This document shows positions 7,009 through 14,009 of a stretch of DNA of 23,099 bases, piece after piece. The translations under genes were made by a program, and so were the position numbers. The stretch's first letter is position 1. Each line of letters starts with the position of its first letter. This DNA comes from DATAEU01 sp046724395 (GTDB lineage Bacteria > Actinomycetota > UBA4738 > HRBIN12), in the NCBI GenBank assembly GCA_046724395.1, contig JBKOWM010000169.1:1-23099 (forward strand), read 5' to 3'. The notes under the pieces are model-generated. The model was given only the letters and a program-made list of their open reading frames with translations. It ran no database searches and had not been told where the DNA came from.

Positions 7009-8196
7009 CTAGTCGGCCGTACGCTCCCGCATCGCCGCGATCAGGATGTCGGCGACCTCCGAACGCGAGAACTCCTGCGGCGGTCGTTCGCCCTTGCGCA
7101 ACATCGCGCGGACCCTGGTCCCGGACAGGATCACCCGGTCCTCGTCGTCGTGCGGGCACGTCTTCGGAGACCCCATCCCCTCGCACCGCAGGCAATAGAA
7201 CGAGTGCTCGAAGCGAAGCGGCGTGATGCCGAGCTCTCCGGGCTCGAACTCGTCGAAGATCTTCTGGGCGTCGTAGGTGCCGTAATAGGTGCCCACGCCG
7301 GCGTGATCGCGACCGACGATGAAGTGCGTGCATCCGTAGTTCTTACGCGCGATCGCGTGCCAGATGGCCTCCTTCGGGCCGGCGTAGCGCATGGCGGCCG
7401 GAAACACCGAGACCATTGCGCGATCCTTCGGGTAGTACCCGGCGAACAGCGCCTCGTAGCAGCGCATCCGCACATCGGCGGGCACGTCGTCGCCCTTGGT
7501 CGCCCCGACGAGCGGATGCACGAGCAGCCCGTCGACGATCTCGAGCGCGCACTTTTGGATGTACTCGTGAGCGCGGTGGATCGGGTTGCGGGTCTGAAAC
7601 CCGACGACGGTGCTCCATCCGCGAGCAGCGAACTCGGCGCGAGTCTGCGCCGGCGTCAGTCGGTACTCGCCGAAGTCGTCGTGGGGCGGCAGCTCGATGA
7701 CGCGAAGGTCTCCGGCCAGGCAGTAATCGCCGGCAGCGTGCAGGGCCTGGACGCCGGGGTGGTCTGCGTCCTCGGTCCCGAACACGGCCTGGGCCTCGAG
7801 CGCCTTGTCCCGCTTGAAGGTCTCCACGAGCTCGAGGATCGCGACCGGGTCGCCTCCCTTGGACGGCGTCAGGGCGACGGCATCCGACCGCCCGATCCGC
7901 TTGATGTCATCCTCTGCCGCCGACAACGTCACCGGGATCGTCCACGCGAGCCCGTCGGGCAGGTGCATCGTCTCCAAGACGAGCCGATAGGTTCGCTCGT
8001 CGACGAACCCCCGCAGCGGCGACAACGCGCCGACCGCGAGCATCTCGAGGTCCGAGAGCTCGCGCTCGTTCACGACGAGCTTCGGAAGATTCGCGGCCTC
8101 CTCGACCGCCGTCGCCCGATCGCGCTCGGATACGAGCAGATCGACAAGCGTCCCGCCGTGGGGCGCGATCGTGCGGTCGGAGCCATCGGTGCTCAT
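7009..8196 (-). CDS. sat: Sulfate adenylyltransferase (ATP sulfurylase)
   Basis: The 395-residue enzyme makes adenosine 5'-phosphosulfate (APS) and pyrophosphate from ATP and sulfate. It is the homo-oligomeric Sat type, not CysD/CysN. Motifs visible are VGALSPLRGFVDE in the PUA-like N-terminal domain, the nucleotide-binding QTRNPIHRAH (201-210), a segment around HPLVGATKGDD, GRDHAGVG (295-302), and a zinc-type cluster YCLRCEGMGSPKTCPH (C335, C338, C347), found in many bacterial Sat proteins. Length matches the family without an APS-kinase extension. ATG at 8196 is preceded by GAAAGGCG. The divergent cysH gene uses the APS product, so the shared 143-bp region probably co-regulates the two. Confidence 0.95.
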   Translation of the reverse strand: MSTDGSDRTIAPHGGTLVDLLVSERDRATAVEEAANLPKLVVNERELSDLEMLAVGALSPLRGFVDERTYRLVLETMHLPDGLAWTIPVTLSAAEDDIKRIGRSDAVALTPSKGGDPVAILELVETFKRDKALEAQAVFGTEDADHPGVQALHAAGDYCLAGDLRVIELPPHDDFGEYRLTPAQTRAEFAARGWSTVVGFQTRNPIHRAHEYIQKCALEIVDGLLVHPLVGATKGDDVPADVRMRCYEALFAGYYPKDRAMVSVFPAAMRYAGPKEAIWHAIARKNYGCTHFIVGRDHAGVGTYYGTYDAQKIFDEFEPGELGITPLRFEHSFYCLRCEGMGSPKTCPHDDEDRVILSGTRVRAMLRKGERPPQEFSRSEVADILIAAMRERTAD

Positions 8197-8235
8197 GCGT
8201 CGCCTTTCGGAAAGGGGAACGATGGTTGCGCCGAC

Positions 8236-8241
8236 AGGATA
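8236..8241 (-). promoter_or_regulatory. -10 box candidate for sat
   Basis: TATCCT on the minus strand, with a poor -35 region (TTTGCC at roughly the right distance). It predicts a leader of about 33 nt carrying the GAAAGG ribosome-binding site. It lies in the intergenic region shared with cysH. Confidence 0.4.
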
Positions 8242-8306
8242 GCCGGGCGTCGCGACGGCAAACGATCTAGGCCAGCCGGCGGAGCTCGCATTTTGGCGAC
8301 CGTGGC

Positions 8307-8312
8307 TATACT
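8307..8312 (+). promoter_or_regulatory. -10 box candidate for cysH
   Basis: TATACT preceded by TGGC, close to an extended -10, with transcription starting near 8319. A GGAAGG ribosome-binding site (8327-8332) sits 7 nt ahead of the ATG. No consensus -35 was found, which would suit activator control. Confidence 0.5.
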
Positions 8313-8339
8313 CGGCGCGCCCCGACGGAAGGCGCGGAC

Positions 8340-9083
8340 ATGCAGACGCTTCTTGCCCCCGAGGAGCTTCGGGCGCTCAACGACCGGTTCGAGACCGAGA
8401 AGCCGTTCGAGATCGTCCGCTGGACGCTCGAGGACTCGGGACTCGAGCGCGTGGCCATCGCCTCGGCGTTCCAGGCCGAGGGTACGTGCATCATGCACAT
8501 GGCGACCTCGATTCGTCCCGACGTCCCCGTACTGTTCCTCGAGACGGGCTTCCAGTTCGCCGAGACGCTCGCGTTCAAGGCTCAGCTGATGGAGATGCTC
8601 GACCTCAACGTCGTCGACATCGTCGGCGAGCACACCGTTGAATCGCAGGAGCGCGCATACGGGCCGCGTCTGTACGAGCGCGACCCGGCGATGTGCTGCG
8701 AGATCAACAAGGTCCGGCCGATGTTCGACGCGCTTCGAGGGCTCGATGCGTGGGTCACGGCGGTGCGACGCGACTCCTCACCCACGCGCGCCCGTACGCC
8801 GATCGTGGATCAGTACGAGCTCGAGCCAGGGCGGTTCATCGTCAAGGTGAACCCGGTGGCGGCGTGGTCGCGACGGGACACTTGGGCCTATCTGAGGGAC
8901 AACGACCTGCCGCACAACCCGTTGTACGAGTTCGGATACGCGTCGATCGGCTGCGCGCCGTGCACCCGCATGCGCCTCGTGGACGAGCCCGAGCGCGCCG
9001 GCCGGTGGGCCGGGATGTCCAAGTGGGAATGCGGGATCCACGAACGTGACCCCGCGACGCAGGGCCCCGCGAGCGAGCGCTGA
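8340..9083 (+). CDS. cysH: Adenylyl-sulfate (APS-type) reductase CysH
   Basis: The 247-residue enzyme reduces APS to sulfite with thioredoxin-type electrons. The PAPS-reductase fold shows at SAFQAEGTC (42-50) and the LETG-QFAET stretch. Cysteine pairs C119-C120 (AMCCEINK) and C205/C208 (GCAPCTRM) are the four ligands of a [4Fe-4S] cluster, which marks APS-using assimilatory enzymes rather than PAPS-specific ones. The C-terminal catalytic cysteine is in WECGIHE (C231). The ATG at 8340 has a good GGAAGG site. It is divergent from sat, which makes its substrate. No APS kinase gene is present, in agreement with APS as the substrate. Downstream sulfite reductase is not in the window. Confidence 0.94.
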   Translation: MQTLLAPEELRALNDRFETEKPFEIVRWTLEDSGLERVAIASAFQAEGTCIMHMATSIRPDVPVLFLETGFQFAETLAFKAQLMEMLDLNVVDIVGEHTVESQERAYGPRLYERDPAMCCEINKVRPMFDALRGLDAWVTAVRRDSSPTRARTPIVDQYELEPGRFIVKVNPVAAWSRRDTWAYLRDNDLPHNPLYEFGYASIGCAPCTRMRLVDEPERAGRWAGMSKWECGIHERDPATQGPASER

Positions 9084-9098
9084 GCGCGGCGGGTCGGG

Positions 9099-10019
9099 TC
9101 ACGCGACGACGCGAAGCGCGTCGCGCGCGAGGCGCACCGTGAGCGCGGTTCGATCCTTCATTACGTCGCCGTCGACCTGAACCGGGAACGGCTGCCTCGA
9201 CGTTACGTCGACGGCGGACGCGTTGTGCCAGTAATCGATGTCGCGACCGCGGACGTGCCGCGCCGACCCGAGGACCTGCCACGCGATCCGGGCCACACTC
9301 CGCCTGGGAAGCGAACGGGCGGACAGCACGTCGAGCCCCGAGTCCAGCGACGCATCCGGCGTCATGCGCACGCCCCGGTCCTTGTAGTACGTGTAGGGAT
9401 CGGTACGTCCGACCATGACCGACAGCGACGGAACGGGATCGCCGCCGTCGATGCACACGGCGAGGTCCGCCGCCTTGCCGGCGTAGCTCGCGATGAGCTC
9501 CCAGGCGACCGCGCGAAACGCCGCACGTTCGAACTTCGCCTTGCTCCTCGGAAACCGGGCGTCGAGGCGCTTCATCGCGGCCGCGTCGATCCCGGCGCCG
9601 CAGTTGACGGCGAAGTATCGGTCGTCCGCTCGCCCGAGATGCATCGTCCGGACCTCGCCGTCCAGCGCGCGCGAGATGAGCACGCCTGTCGCTTCGACAG
9701 GGTCGAGCGGCATGTCCAACGCGCGCGCGAGGATGTTCGTCGCTCCGCCGGGCAGAACGCCGAGCGCCGTCTCCGTGCCGACGAGCCCGTTCAACGCCTC
9801 GTTGATCGTGCCGTCGCCGGAGAACACGACCACGAGGTCGATGCCGTCAACCGCGGCGTCGGCGGCCATCTCCGTCGCGTGACCGCGCTCGACGGTCTCG
9901 AGCACCTCGAGCTTGAAGTCCGCCGAGAGCGCCTTCTCGATCACGGCGAGCGTGCGACGGGAGACGGTCCTGGCGACCGGGTTCACGACGAGCAGGACGC
10001 GGTGAATTCGGCGCGACAC
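9099..10019 (-). CDS. YegS/DagK-family lipid (diacylglycerol) kinase
   Basis: The 306-residue protein has the diacylglycerol-kinase catalytic fold: VLLVVNPVA at the start, VVVFSGDGTINEALNGL (around 64-80) as the phosphate-binding loop and LPGGATNILARAL (89-101). The C-terminal domain includes YFAVNCGAGIDAA and VQVDGDVM, usual in the YegS/BmrU group. It probably phosphorylates a membrane lipid such as diacylglycerol; the exact substrate cannot be read. GTG at 10019 was chosen because it starts 2 bp after the TGA of the MoaD-like gene and directly precedes the first strand; the frame upstream is the shadow of moaD. The 3' end faces cysH with 15 bp between. Confidence 0.88.
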   Translation of the reverse strand: MSRRIHRVLLVVNPVARTVSRRTLAVIEKALSADFKLEVLETVERGHATEMAADAAVDGIDLVVVFSGDGTINEALNGLVGTETALGVLPGGATNILARALDMPLDPVEATGVLISRALDGEVRTMHLGRADDRYFAVNCGAGIDAAAMKRLDARFPRSKAKFERAAFRAVAWELIASYAGKAADLAVCIDGGDPVPSLSVMVGRTDPYTYYKDRGVRMTPDASLDSGLDVLSARSLPRRSVARIAWQVLGSARHVRGRDIDYWHNASAVDVTSRQPFPVQVDGDVMKDRTALTVRLARDALRVVA

Positions 10020-10021
10020 GA

Positions 10022-10264
10022 TCAGCCGCCTGAGACGGGAGGCAGGATCGCGACCTCCTCCGTCCCGGACAGCCGCCGGTCCGGTGTGGAGCGTTCGCCG
10101 TCGACGACGATCGACCCTGCCCGTGCGATGCGCGCGAAACGCTCGCCGAACCTCGCGCACAGGTCCTCCAGGACGTCGCTCGCGGTGGCCCCGGTCGCAT
10201 CGACCTCCGAGCCTCCGGCGAGATCGCGCAGCGCCGCGAACAGGCGGACTTTCACGGTCGTCAT
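10022..10264 (-). CDS. MoaD/ThiS-like sulfur-carrier protein
   Basis: The 80-residue protein is a beta-grasp ubiquitin-like carrier. It opens with VKVRLFAALRDLAG, the standard first strand and helix of MoaD, and ends in VAILPPVSGG with the diglycine that is adenylated and thiocarboxylated. MoaD is the small subunit of molybdopterin synthase. No MoaE, MoeB or other cofactor gene is near, so it could serve another pathway. The ATG at 10264 is only 7 nt from a TACGCT box, suggesting a nearly leaderless message. It runs directly into the lipid kinase gene. Confidence 0.82.
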   Translation of the reverse strand: MTTVKVRLFAALRDLAGGSEVDATGATASDVLEDLCARFGERFARIARAGSIVVDGERSTPDRRLSGTEEVAILPPVSGG

Positions 10265-10271
10265 CGCCGTC

Positions 10272-10326
10272 AGCGTAGCGCCCGAGTCCGGCCGGGCGAG
10301 GAGCGGAGACCGCGGGTTGATACGCT
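10272..10326. promoter_or_regulatory. Divergent promoter region between moaD-like gene and glnR
   Basis: The 72-bp gap contains TACGCT on the minus strand (10272-10277) and an identical TACGCT on the plus strand (10321-10326). Each is about 7-10 nt from its start codon, so both transcripts would be leaderless or nearly so. Neither has a recognisable -35. No GlnR half-site was found here, so autoregulation of glnR is not evident. Confidence 0.4.
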
Positions 10327-10336
10327 GCCGGGGGTC

Positions 10337-10996
10337 GTGACTTCCTTCGCGCTGCTCACCGACCGATCTCCGGAGCTGGTGCTGCCCGCGCTGACACAGG
10401 CCGGCATCGAAGCCAAGATCGATCACCTCTCGACCACCGTCCTGGACGACGTGCTCGAGCTCCAACCGGAAGTCGTCCTCGTGGACGCGGCGGAGAACCC
10501 GGGGCAGGCGAGCGCGGTCTTACGCGCGCTTCGCGCCCGAGGCACGAGGATGCCGGTCATCGTCGTCGTCGATCGGACGGATATCGAGCGATACGCGTGG
10601 GAGGACGTCGCCGACGAGGTGCTCTTTCCGGGCGCGCCGGCGGCCGAGATTCGCGTTCGGATCGCGATGCTGCGCCGGCGCGTCGGCTCCGGCGACGGCT
10701 CGACGGTCCGCCTGGGCGCCATGACCCTTGACGTCGACGCCTACCGCGTCACCGTCGCCGGCCGGCCCCTGGACGTCACGTTCAAGGAGTTCGAGGTCCT
10801 TCGCTTCCTCGCCTCGCGGCCGGGTCGCGTCTTCACCCGCCCCACGCTGCTGCGCGAAGTGTGGGGATACGACTTCTACGGGGGCACCCGGACGGTCGAC
10901 GTCCACGTGCGCCGCTTACGCGCGAAGCTCGGCCCCGAGCACGAGCACCTGATCGAGACTGTCCGCGGGGTGGGCTACCGCGCGGCCGAGCCGTAG
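10337..10996 (+). CDS. glnR: GlnR-type OmpR-family nitrogen regulator
   Basis: The 219-residue response regulator has an atypical receiver (1-~115) and a winged-helix OmpR/PhoB domain (~120-217). The receiver keeps D50 (VVLVDAAEN) but lacks the acidic pair near residue 10, and the usual K-P turn is replaced by FPGAP. This is the pattern of GlnR, whose D50 supports a phosphorylation-independent dimer. The DNA-binding part carries FKEFEVLRFLASRPGRVFTR, REVWGYDFYGGTRTVDVHVRRL and VRGVGYR, very like actinobacterial GlnR. GlnR controls glnA and ammonium-uptake genes. Here glnA lies 585 bp downstream with a GlnR-box-like site before it. The start is the GTG at 10337, nearly leaderless. No cognate histidine kinase is present. 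PhoP-like regulators share the C-terminal domain, so the name rests mainly on the receiver and context. Confidence 0.85.
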   Translation: MTSFALLTDRSPELVLPALTQAGIEAKIDHLSTTVLDDVLELQPEVVLVDAAENPGQASAVLRALRARGTRMPVIVVVDRTDIERYAWEDVADEVLFPGAPAAEIRVRIAMLRRRVGSGDGSTVRLGAMTLDVDAYRVTVAGRPLDVTFKEFEVLRFLASRPGRVFTRPTLLREVWGYDFYGGTRTVDVHVRRLRAKLGPEHEHLIETVRGVGYRAAEP

Positions 10997-11060
10997 CTTC
11001 GCGTCGTGGAGGGGCAAGCGCAATGACCAGGGCGTGGGCGACGATCGCATCGGGCGTCGA

Positions 11061-11399
11061 TCACGCGAGGCCCGGCTCCGGCAGGACGTACACACACCCG
11101 TTCCAGAATGCCTCGATCCTTCGCCTGAACCACCCGCGAACCTCGAGGTGCAACTCCCGCGGCGGCCGCACCCCAGGCGGCAGGAACACGTACAGGCCCT
11201 CCCCCGCCTCGAACCGCTGGAAGTCGAGCGCCTGTGGGCCCGGCGGCTCGGTCGACGTCGCGAGCGTGCGCACGGCCGCCCGAAGGCTGCCCGATCGCCT
11301 GATCCGAACGAAGAGCATGCCGCCGCGTTGGTGAAGCAGGCGTCGTGCGTCGGCAGAGGCGAGGACTCTCACGGACTTGGGTATCGGGCCGTGGCTCAT
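11061..11399 (-). CDS. Small conserved-looking protein of unknown function
   Basis: The 112-residue protein is not one I recognise. It has no signal peptide, membrane segment or cysteine motif (one cysteine near the C-terminus). Its codons have the G/C-rich third positions of neighbouring genes, so it looks expressed. Visible blocks are a helical N-terminus (SADARRLLHQRGG), a strand FVRIRR, and a middle to C-terminal part with alternating strands (GLYVFLPPGVRPPRELHLEV), suggesting a small alpha/beta or barrel fold. The ATG at 11399 lies 64 bp from the GlnR-box-like operator shared with divergent glnA, so it may belong to the nitrogen regulon. It converges with glnR (64 bp between ends). Confidence 0.6.
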   Translation of the reverse strand: MSHGPIPKSVRVLASADARRLLHQRGGMLFVRIRRSGSLRAAVRTLATSTEPPGPQALDFQRFEAGEGLYVFLPPGVRPPRELHLEVRGWFRRRIEAFWNGCVYVLPEPGLA

Positions 11400-11462
11400 G
11401 GCTCTTCAGCCCGCAACCGTGCCCAAACGGCCGAATGCGAAACACCTCGATCCGGCCGGCGC

Positions 11463-11489
11463 GTAACGAACAATTTACGTCGCCGAAAC
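11463..11489 (+). promoter_or_regulatory. GlnR-box-like operator upstream of glnA
   Basis: Three 5-mers recur at exact 11-bp spacing: GTAAC (11463-11467), TTTAC (11474-11478) and GAAAC (11485-11489), with 6 bp between each. The published actinobacterial GlnR site is GTNAC-N6-GAAAC and its relaxed forms, with direct repeats on one helix face. The TTTAC/GAAAC pair is one box and GTAAC an added upstream half-site. It lies 92 bp from the glnA start, upstream of a weak -10 (TACGGT, 11511-11516) lacking a -35, the place expected for an activator. Confidence 0.7.
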
Positions 11490-11521
11490 CGGCGCACCGG
11501 ATGTCGGGCGTACGGTGAGGT

Positions 11522-11572
11522 GTCGCCACAAGGACCGCCGGGAAACCCCCGGCCTACGGCGACAAAGGGGGG
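11522..11572 (+). promoter_or_regulatory. Foldable glnA 5' leader ending at the ribosome binding site
   Basis: An outer stem GTCGCC (11522-11527) with GGCGAC (11558-11563) encloses an inner hairpin GCCGGG (11537-11542) with CCCGGC (11548-11553). The ribosome-binding run AAAGGGGGG begins at 11564, directly after the outer stem. AAACCCCC in the inner hairpin (11543-11550) is complementary to that run, so an alternative fold could mask translation. I saw no match to the known glutamine (glnA) riboswitch core. Confidence 0.4.
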
Positions 11573-11581
11573 ACGCACACC

Positions 11582-13015
11582 GTGGCCGCAACGCCGAAGG
11601 ACGTCCTGCAGCTCGCCCGGGACGCCGGGACGCAGATCGTCGATCTGCGCTTCTCGGACCTGCCCGGCCTGATGCAGCACTTTTCCGTCCCGGTCGCCGA
11701 GCTCACCGAGGACAGCTTCGCGGACGGGCTCGGGTTCGACGGTTCGTCCATCCGGGGGTTCCAGGAGATCCAGGAGTCGGACATGCTGCTCGTCCCCGAC
11801 GCCTCGACCGCGTACCTGGATCCGTTCACGAGCCACCCGACGTTGAACCTGCATTGCTTCGTCAAGGACCCGGTCACCGGCGAGGTGTACAGCCGCGACC
11901 CAAGATTCATCGCTCGCAAGGCGGAGCTGTACCTGAAGCAGACAGGGATTGCGGATACCTCGTTCTGGGGTCCGGAGTGCGAGTTCTACATCTTCGACTC
12001 GGTCCGGTTCGATCAAAACCAGCACGAGGGCTATTACCACCTCGACGCCGTCGAGGGCGTCTGGAACTCCGGCCGCGACCGAGAGCTGGACGGCTCCCCG
12101 AACCTCGGCTACAAGCCGAGATACAAGGAGGGCTACTTCCCCCTTCCGCCGATGGATCACTTCCAGGACCTGCGCTCGGAAATGCTCCTGAATCTAGAGA
12201 AGGTCGGCATCAGCATCGAGGTCCACCACCACGAGGTCGGGACGGCGGGGCAGGCCGAGATCGACTTCCGCTACGACACGCTGCTTGCGACCGCCGACAA
12301 CGTCATGAAGTTCAAGTACGTCGTCAAGAACACCGCGCGAGCGGCCGGCAAGACCGTGACGTTCATGCCGAAGCCGATCTTCCAGGACAACGGCTCGGGC
12401 ATGCACACTCATCAGAGCCTGTGGCGCCACGACGAGAACCTGTTTTGGGACGAGGTCGGGTACGCGCAGATCTCCGACACGGCACGGTGGTACATCGGCG
12501 GCCTGATCGCTCACGCGCCGTCACTGCTCGCATTCACGAACCCCACCACCAACTCGTACCGGCGCCTCGTGCCCGGCTACGAGGCGCCGATCAACCTGGT
12601 GTACTCGCAGCGGAATCGCAGCGCGTGCGTGCGGATCCCGATGTTCTACAAGACGCCCGGCGCGAAGCGACTCGAGTTCCGCACGCCGGATCCGTCATCG
12701 AACCCCTACCTCGCGTTCGCCGCGCAGCTCATGGCGGGTATCGACGGGATCAAGAACAAGATCGAACCGCCCGACCCCATCGACAAGGACCTGTACGACT
12801 TGCCGCCCGAAGAGAAGACGGCGGTCAAGCAGGTGCCCGGCTCGCTCGAGGAAGTGCTCGGCAACCTCGAGGCAGATCATCAGTGGCTGCTCGACGGCGG
12901 CGTGTTCACGCAGGACGTGATCGATACCTGGATCGAGTACAAACGCCTGCGGGAGCTCGACCAGGTCCGGCTCCGACCGCACCCGTACGAGTTCTTCTTG
13001 TATTACGACCTCTAG
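11582..13015 (+). CDS. glnA: Glutamine synthetase type I (adenylylatable, GSI-beta)
   Basis: The 477-residue enzyme forms glutamine from glutamate, ammonia and ATP. Family blocks are GFDGSSIRGF (51-60), WGPECEFYIF (129-138), the ATP-binding KPIFQDNGSGMHTHQSL (264-280) and NRSACVRIP (345-353). DKDLYDLPPE (401-410) contains Y405, the conserved tyrosine adenylylated by GlnE, which places it in the beta subgroup and matches glnE in this window. Length is normal for dodecameric GSI. GTG at 11582 follows AAAGGGGGG with 9 nt spacing. Upstream are a GlnR-box-like site and a structured leader; a strong hairpin follows the stop. Regulation is thus likely at transcription (GlnR) and by modification (GlnE). 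Confidence 0.97.
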   Translation: MAATPKDVLQLARDAGTQIVDLRFSDLPGLMQHFSVPVAELTEDSFADGLGFDGSSIRGFQEIQESDMLLVPDASTAYLDPFTSHPTLNLHCFVKDPVTGEVYSRDPRFIARKAELYLKQTGIADTSFWGPECEFYIFDSVRFDQNQHEGYYHLDAVEGVWNSGRDRELDGSPNLGYKPRYKEGYFPLPPMDHFQDLRSEMLLNLEKVGISIEVHHHEVGTAGQAEIDFRYDTLLATADNVMKFKYVVKNTARAAGKTVTFMPKPIFQDNGSGMHTHQSLWRHDENLFWDEVGYAQISDTARWYIGGLIAHAPSLLAFTNPTTNSYRRLVPGYEAPINLVYSQRNRSACVRIPMFYKTPGAKRLEFRTPDPSSNPYLAFAAQLMAGIDGIKNKIEPPDPIDKDLYDLPPEEKTAVKQVPGSLEEVLGNLEADHQWLLDGGVFTQDVIDTWIEYKRLRELDQVRLRPHPYEFFLYYDL

Positions 13016-13031
13016 GGTCACATCGATGACG

Positions 13032-13059
13032 GACGAGGCCCGCGAAGGCGGGCCTCGTC
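13032..13059 (+). terminator. Strong hairpin terminator after glnA
   Basis: GACGAGGCCCGC and GCGGGCCTCGTC form a perfect 12-bp stem with a GAAG loop, 16 bp past the glnA stop. No T-tract follows, a form often seen in high-GC actinobacteria. It separates glnA from the alkA-like gene. Confidence 0.8.
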
Positions 13060-13111
13060 GCGCCGATATCCGTATCGGGCGTACCTTTCTCGCTCGGCTA
13101 GCCTGCCGCGC

Positions 13112-14008
13112 ATGATCACCCGGTTCGTGCCCGTGAACGCCGATCTGGGGACGACGTTCTTCGCGATGCGGCGCGGGACCGGCGACCCGACGACATGGAT
13201 CGGCCGCGGAGAGGTCCGGCGCGCAACGCGAACGCCCGATGGACCTGCGACCGTCCGCTTTACGGCTGCCGAAGACGGTGTGCAAGCTCAGGCGTGGGGC
13301 GACGGCGCCGCGTGGATGATCGACCGCGCGCCCGACTGGCTCGGCGTGGCCGACGGCTCCGATTCGTTCGATCCCCCGCCCGGCGTTGTCGCCGAGGCAC
13401 GACGCCGATACGGCGGGCTTCGGATCCCGCGGACCGGCCTCGTGGTCGAGCACCTCATCCCTTCGATCCTGGAGCAAAAGGTGACGGGCCACGAGGCTCG
13501 GTACGCGTATCGTCGGATGACCCTTTCGATCGCCGAGCCGGCGCCGGGCCCCGTCGAGCTCGGCCTGCTGCTGCCCCCGAACCCAGCCCGCCTCGCGGAA
13601 CTCCCCTACTACCGAATGCACCCGTTCGGTGTCGAGAAGCGGCGCGCCGATGTCATCCGATCGGTCTGCACCCGCGCCGCATGGATCGACGCGACGACGG
13701 CGCTCCCGCTGCGGGAGTCGAGGGCGCGCCTCGAGTCGCTTCGTGGGATCGGCCCCTGGACCGTCGCCGAGGTGTCGCGCCTCGCCTTCGGCGACTCGGA
13801 CGCGGTATCGGTCGGCGACTTCCACGTACCACATCTCGTGTCGTGGGCACTCGCCCGGGAGCCGCGCGGCACTGACGAGCGGATGCTCGAGCTCCTCGAG
13901 CCCTACCGGCCATTCAGAGGACTGGTGCAGCTGCTGCTCGAGCGTTCCGGGGTCCGCGCGCCGGCGTTCGGGCCCCGGATGGAGTTTCGCGCGATCGAGC
14001 GGATGTGA
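13112..14008 (+). CDS. AlkA-like DNA-3-methyladenine glycosylase (HhH-GPD superfamily)
   Basis: The 298-residue protein is a base-excision repair glycosylase. Its N-terminal ~100 residues match the AlkA-type beta-rich domain in placement. The helical domain begins near 110 (VEHLIPSILEQKVT). The helix-hairpin-helix is at LESLRGIGPWTVAEV (207-221), followed by the catalytic aspartate in SVGDFHVPH (D236). No four-cysteine iron-sulfur loop follows, unlike MutY or Nth. It would excise alkylated purines. ATG at 13112 begins a clean first strand. Its stop is separated by 1 bp from the stop of the convergent GTP cyclohydrolase fusion. No AdaA/Ada partner is present. Confidence 0.85.
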   Translation: MITRFVPVNADLGTTFFAMRRGTGDPTTWIGRGEVRRATRTPDGPATVRFTAAEDGVQAQAWGDGAAWMIDRAPDWLGVADGSDSFDPPPGVVAEARRRYGGLRIPRTGLVVEHLIPSILEQKVTGHEARYAYRRMTLSIAEPAPGPVELGLLLPPNPARLAELPYYRMHPFGVEKRRADVIRSVCTRAAWIDATTALPLRESRARLESLRGIGPWTVAEVSRLAFGDSDAVSVGDFHVPHLVSWALAREPRGTDERMLELLEPYRPFRGLVQLLLERSGVRAPAFGPRMEFRAIERM

Positions 14009-14009
14009 C

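Noticed and set aside
13060..13080. Inverted repeat CGATA/TATCG before the alkA-like gene as an operator
   Set aside because: The 5-bp arms are short and no -10/-35 pair aligns with it.
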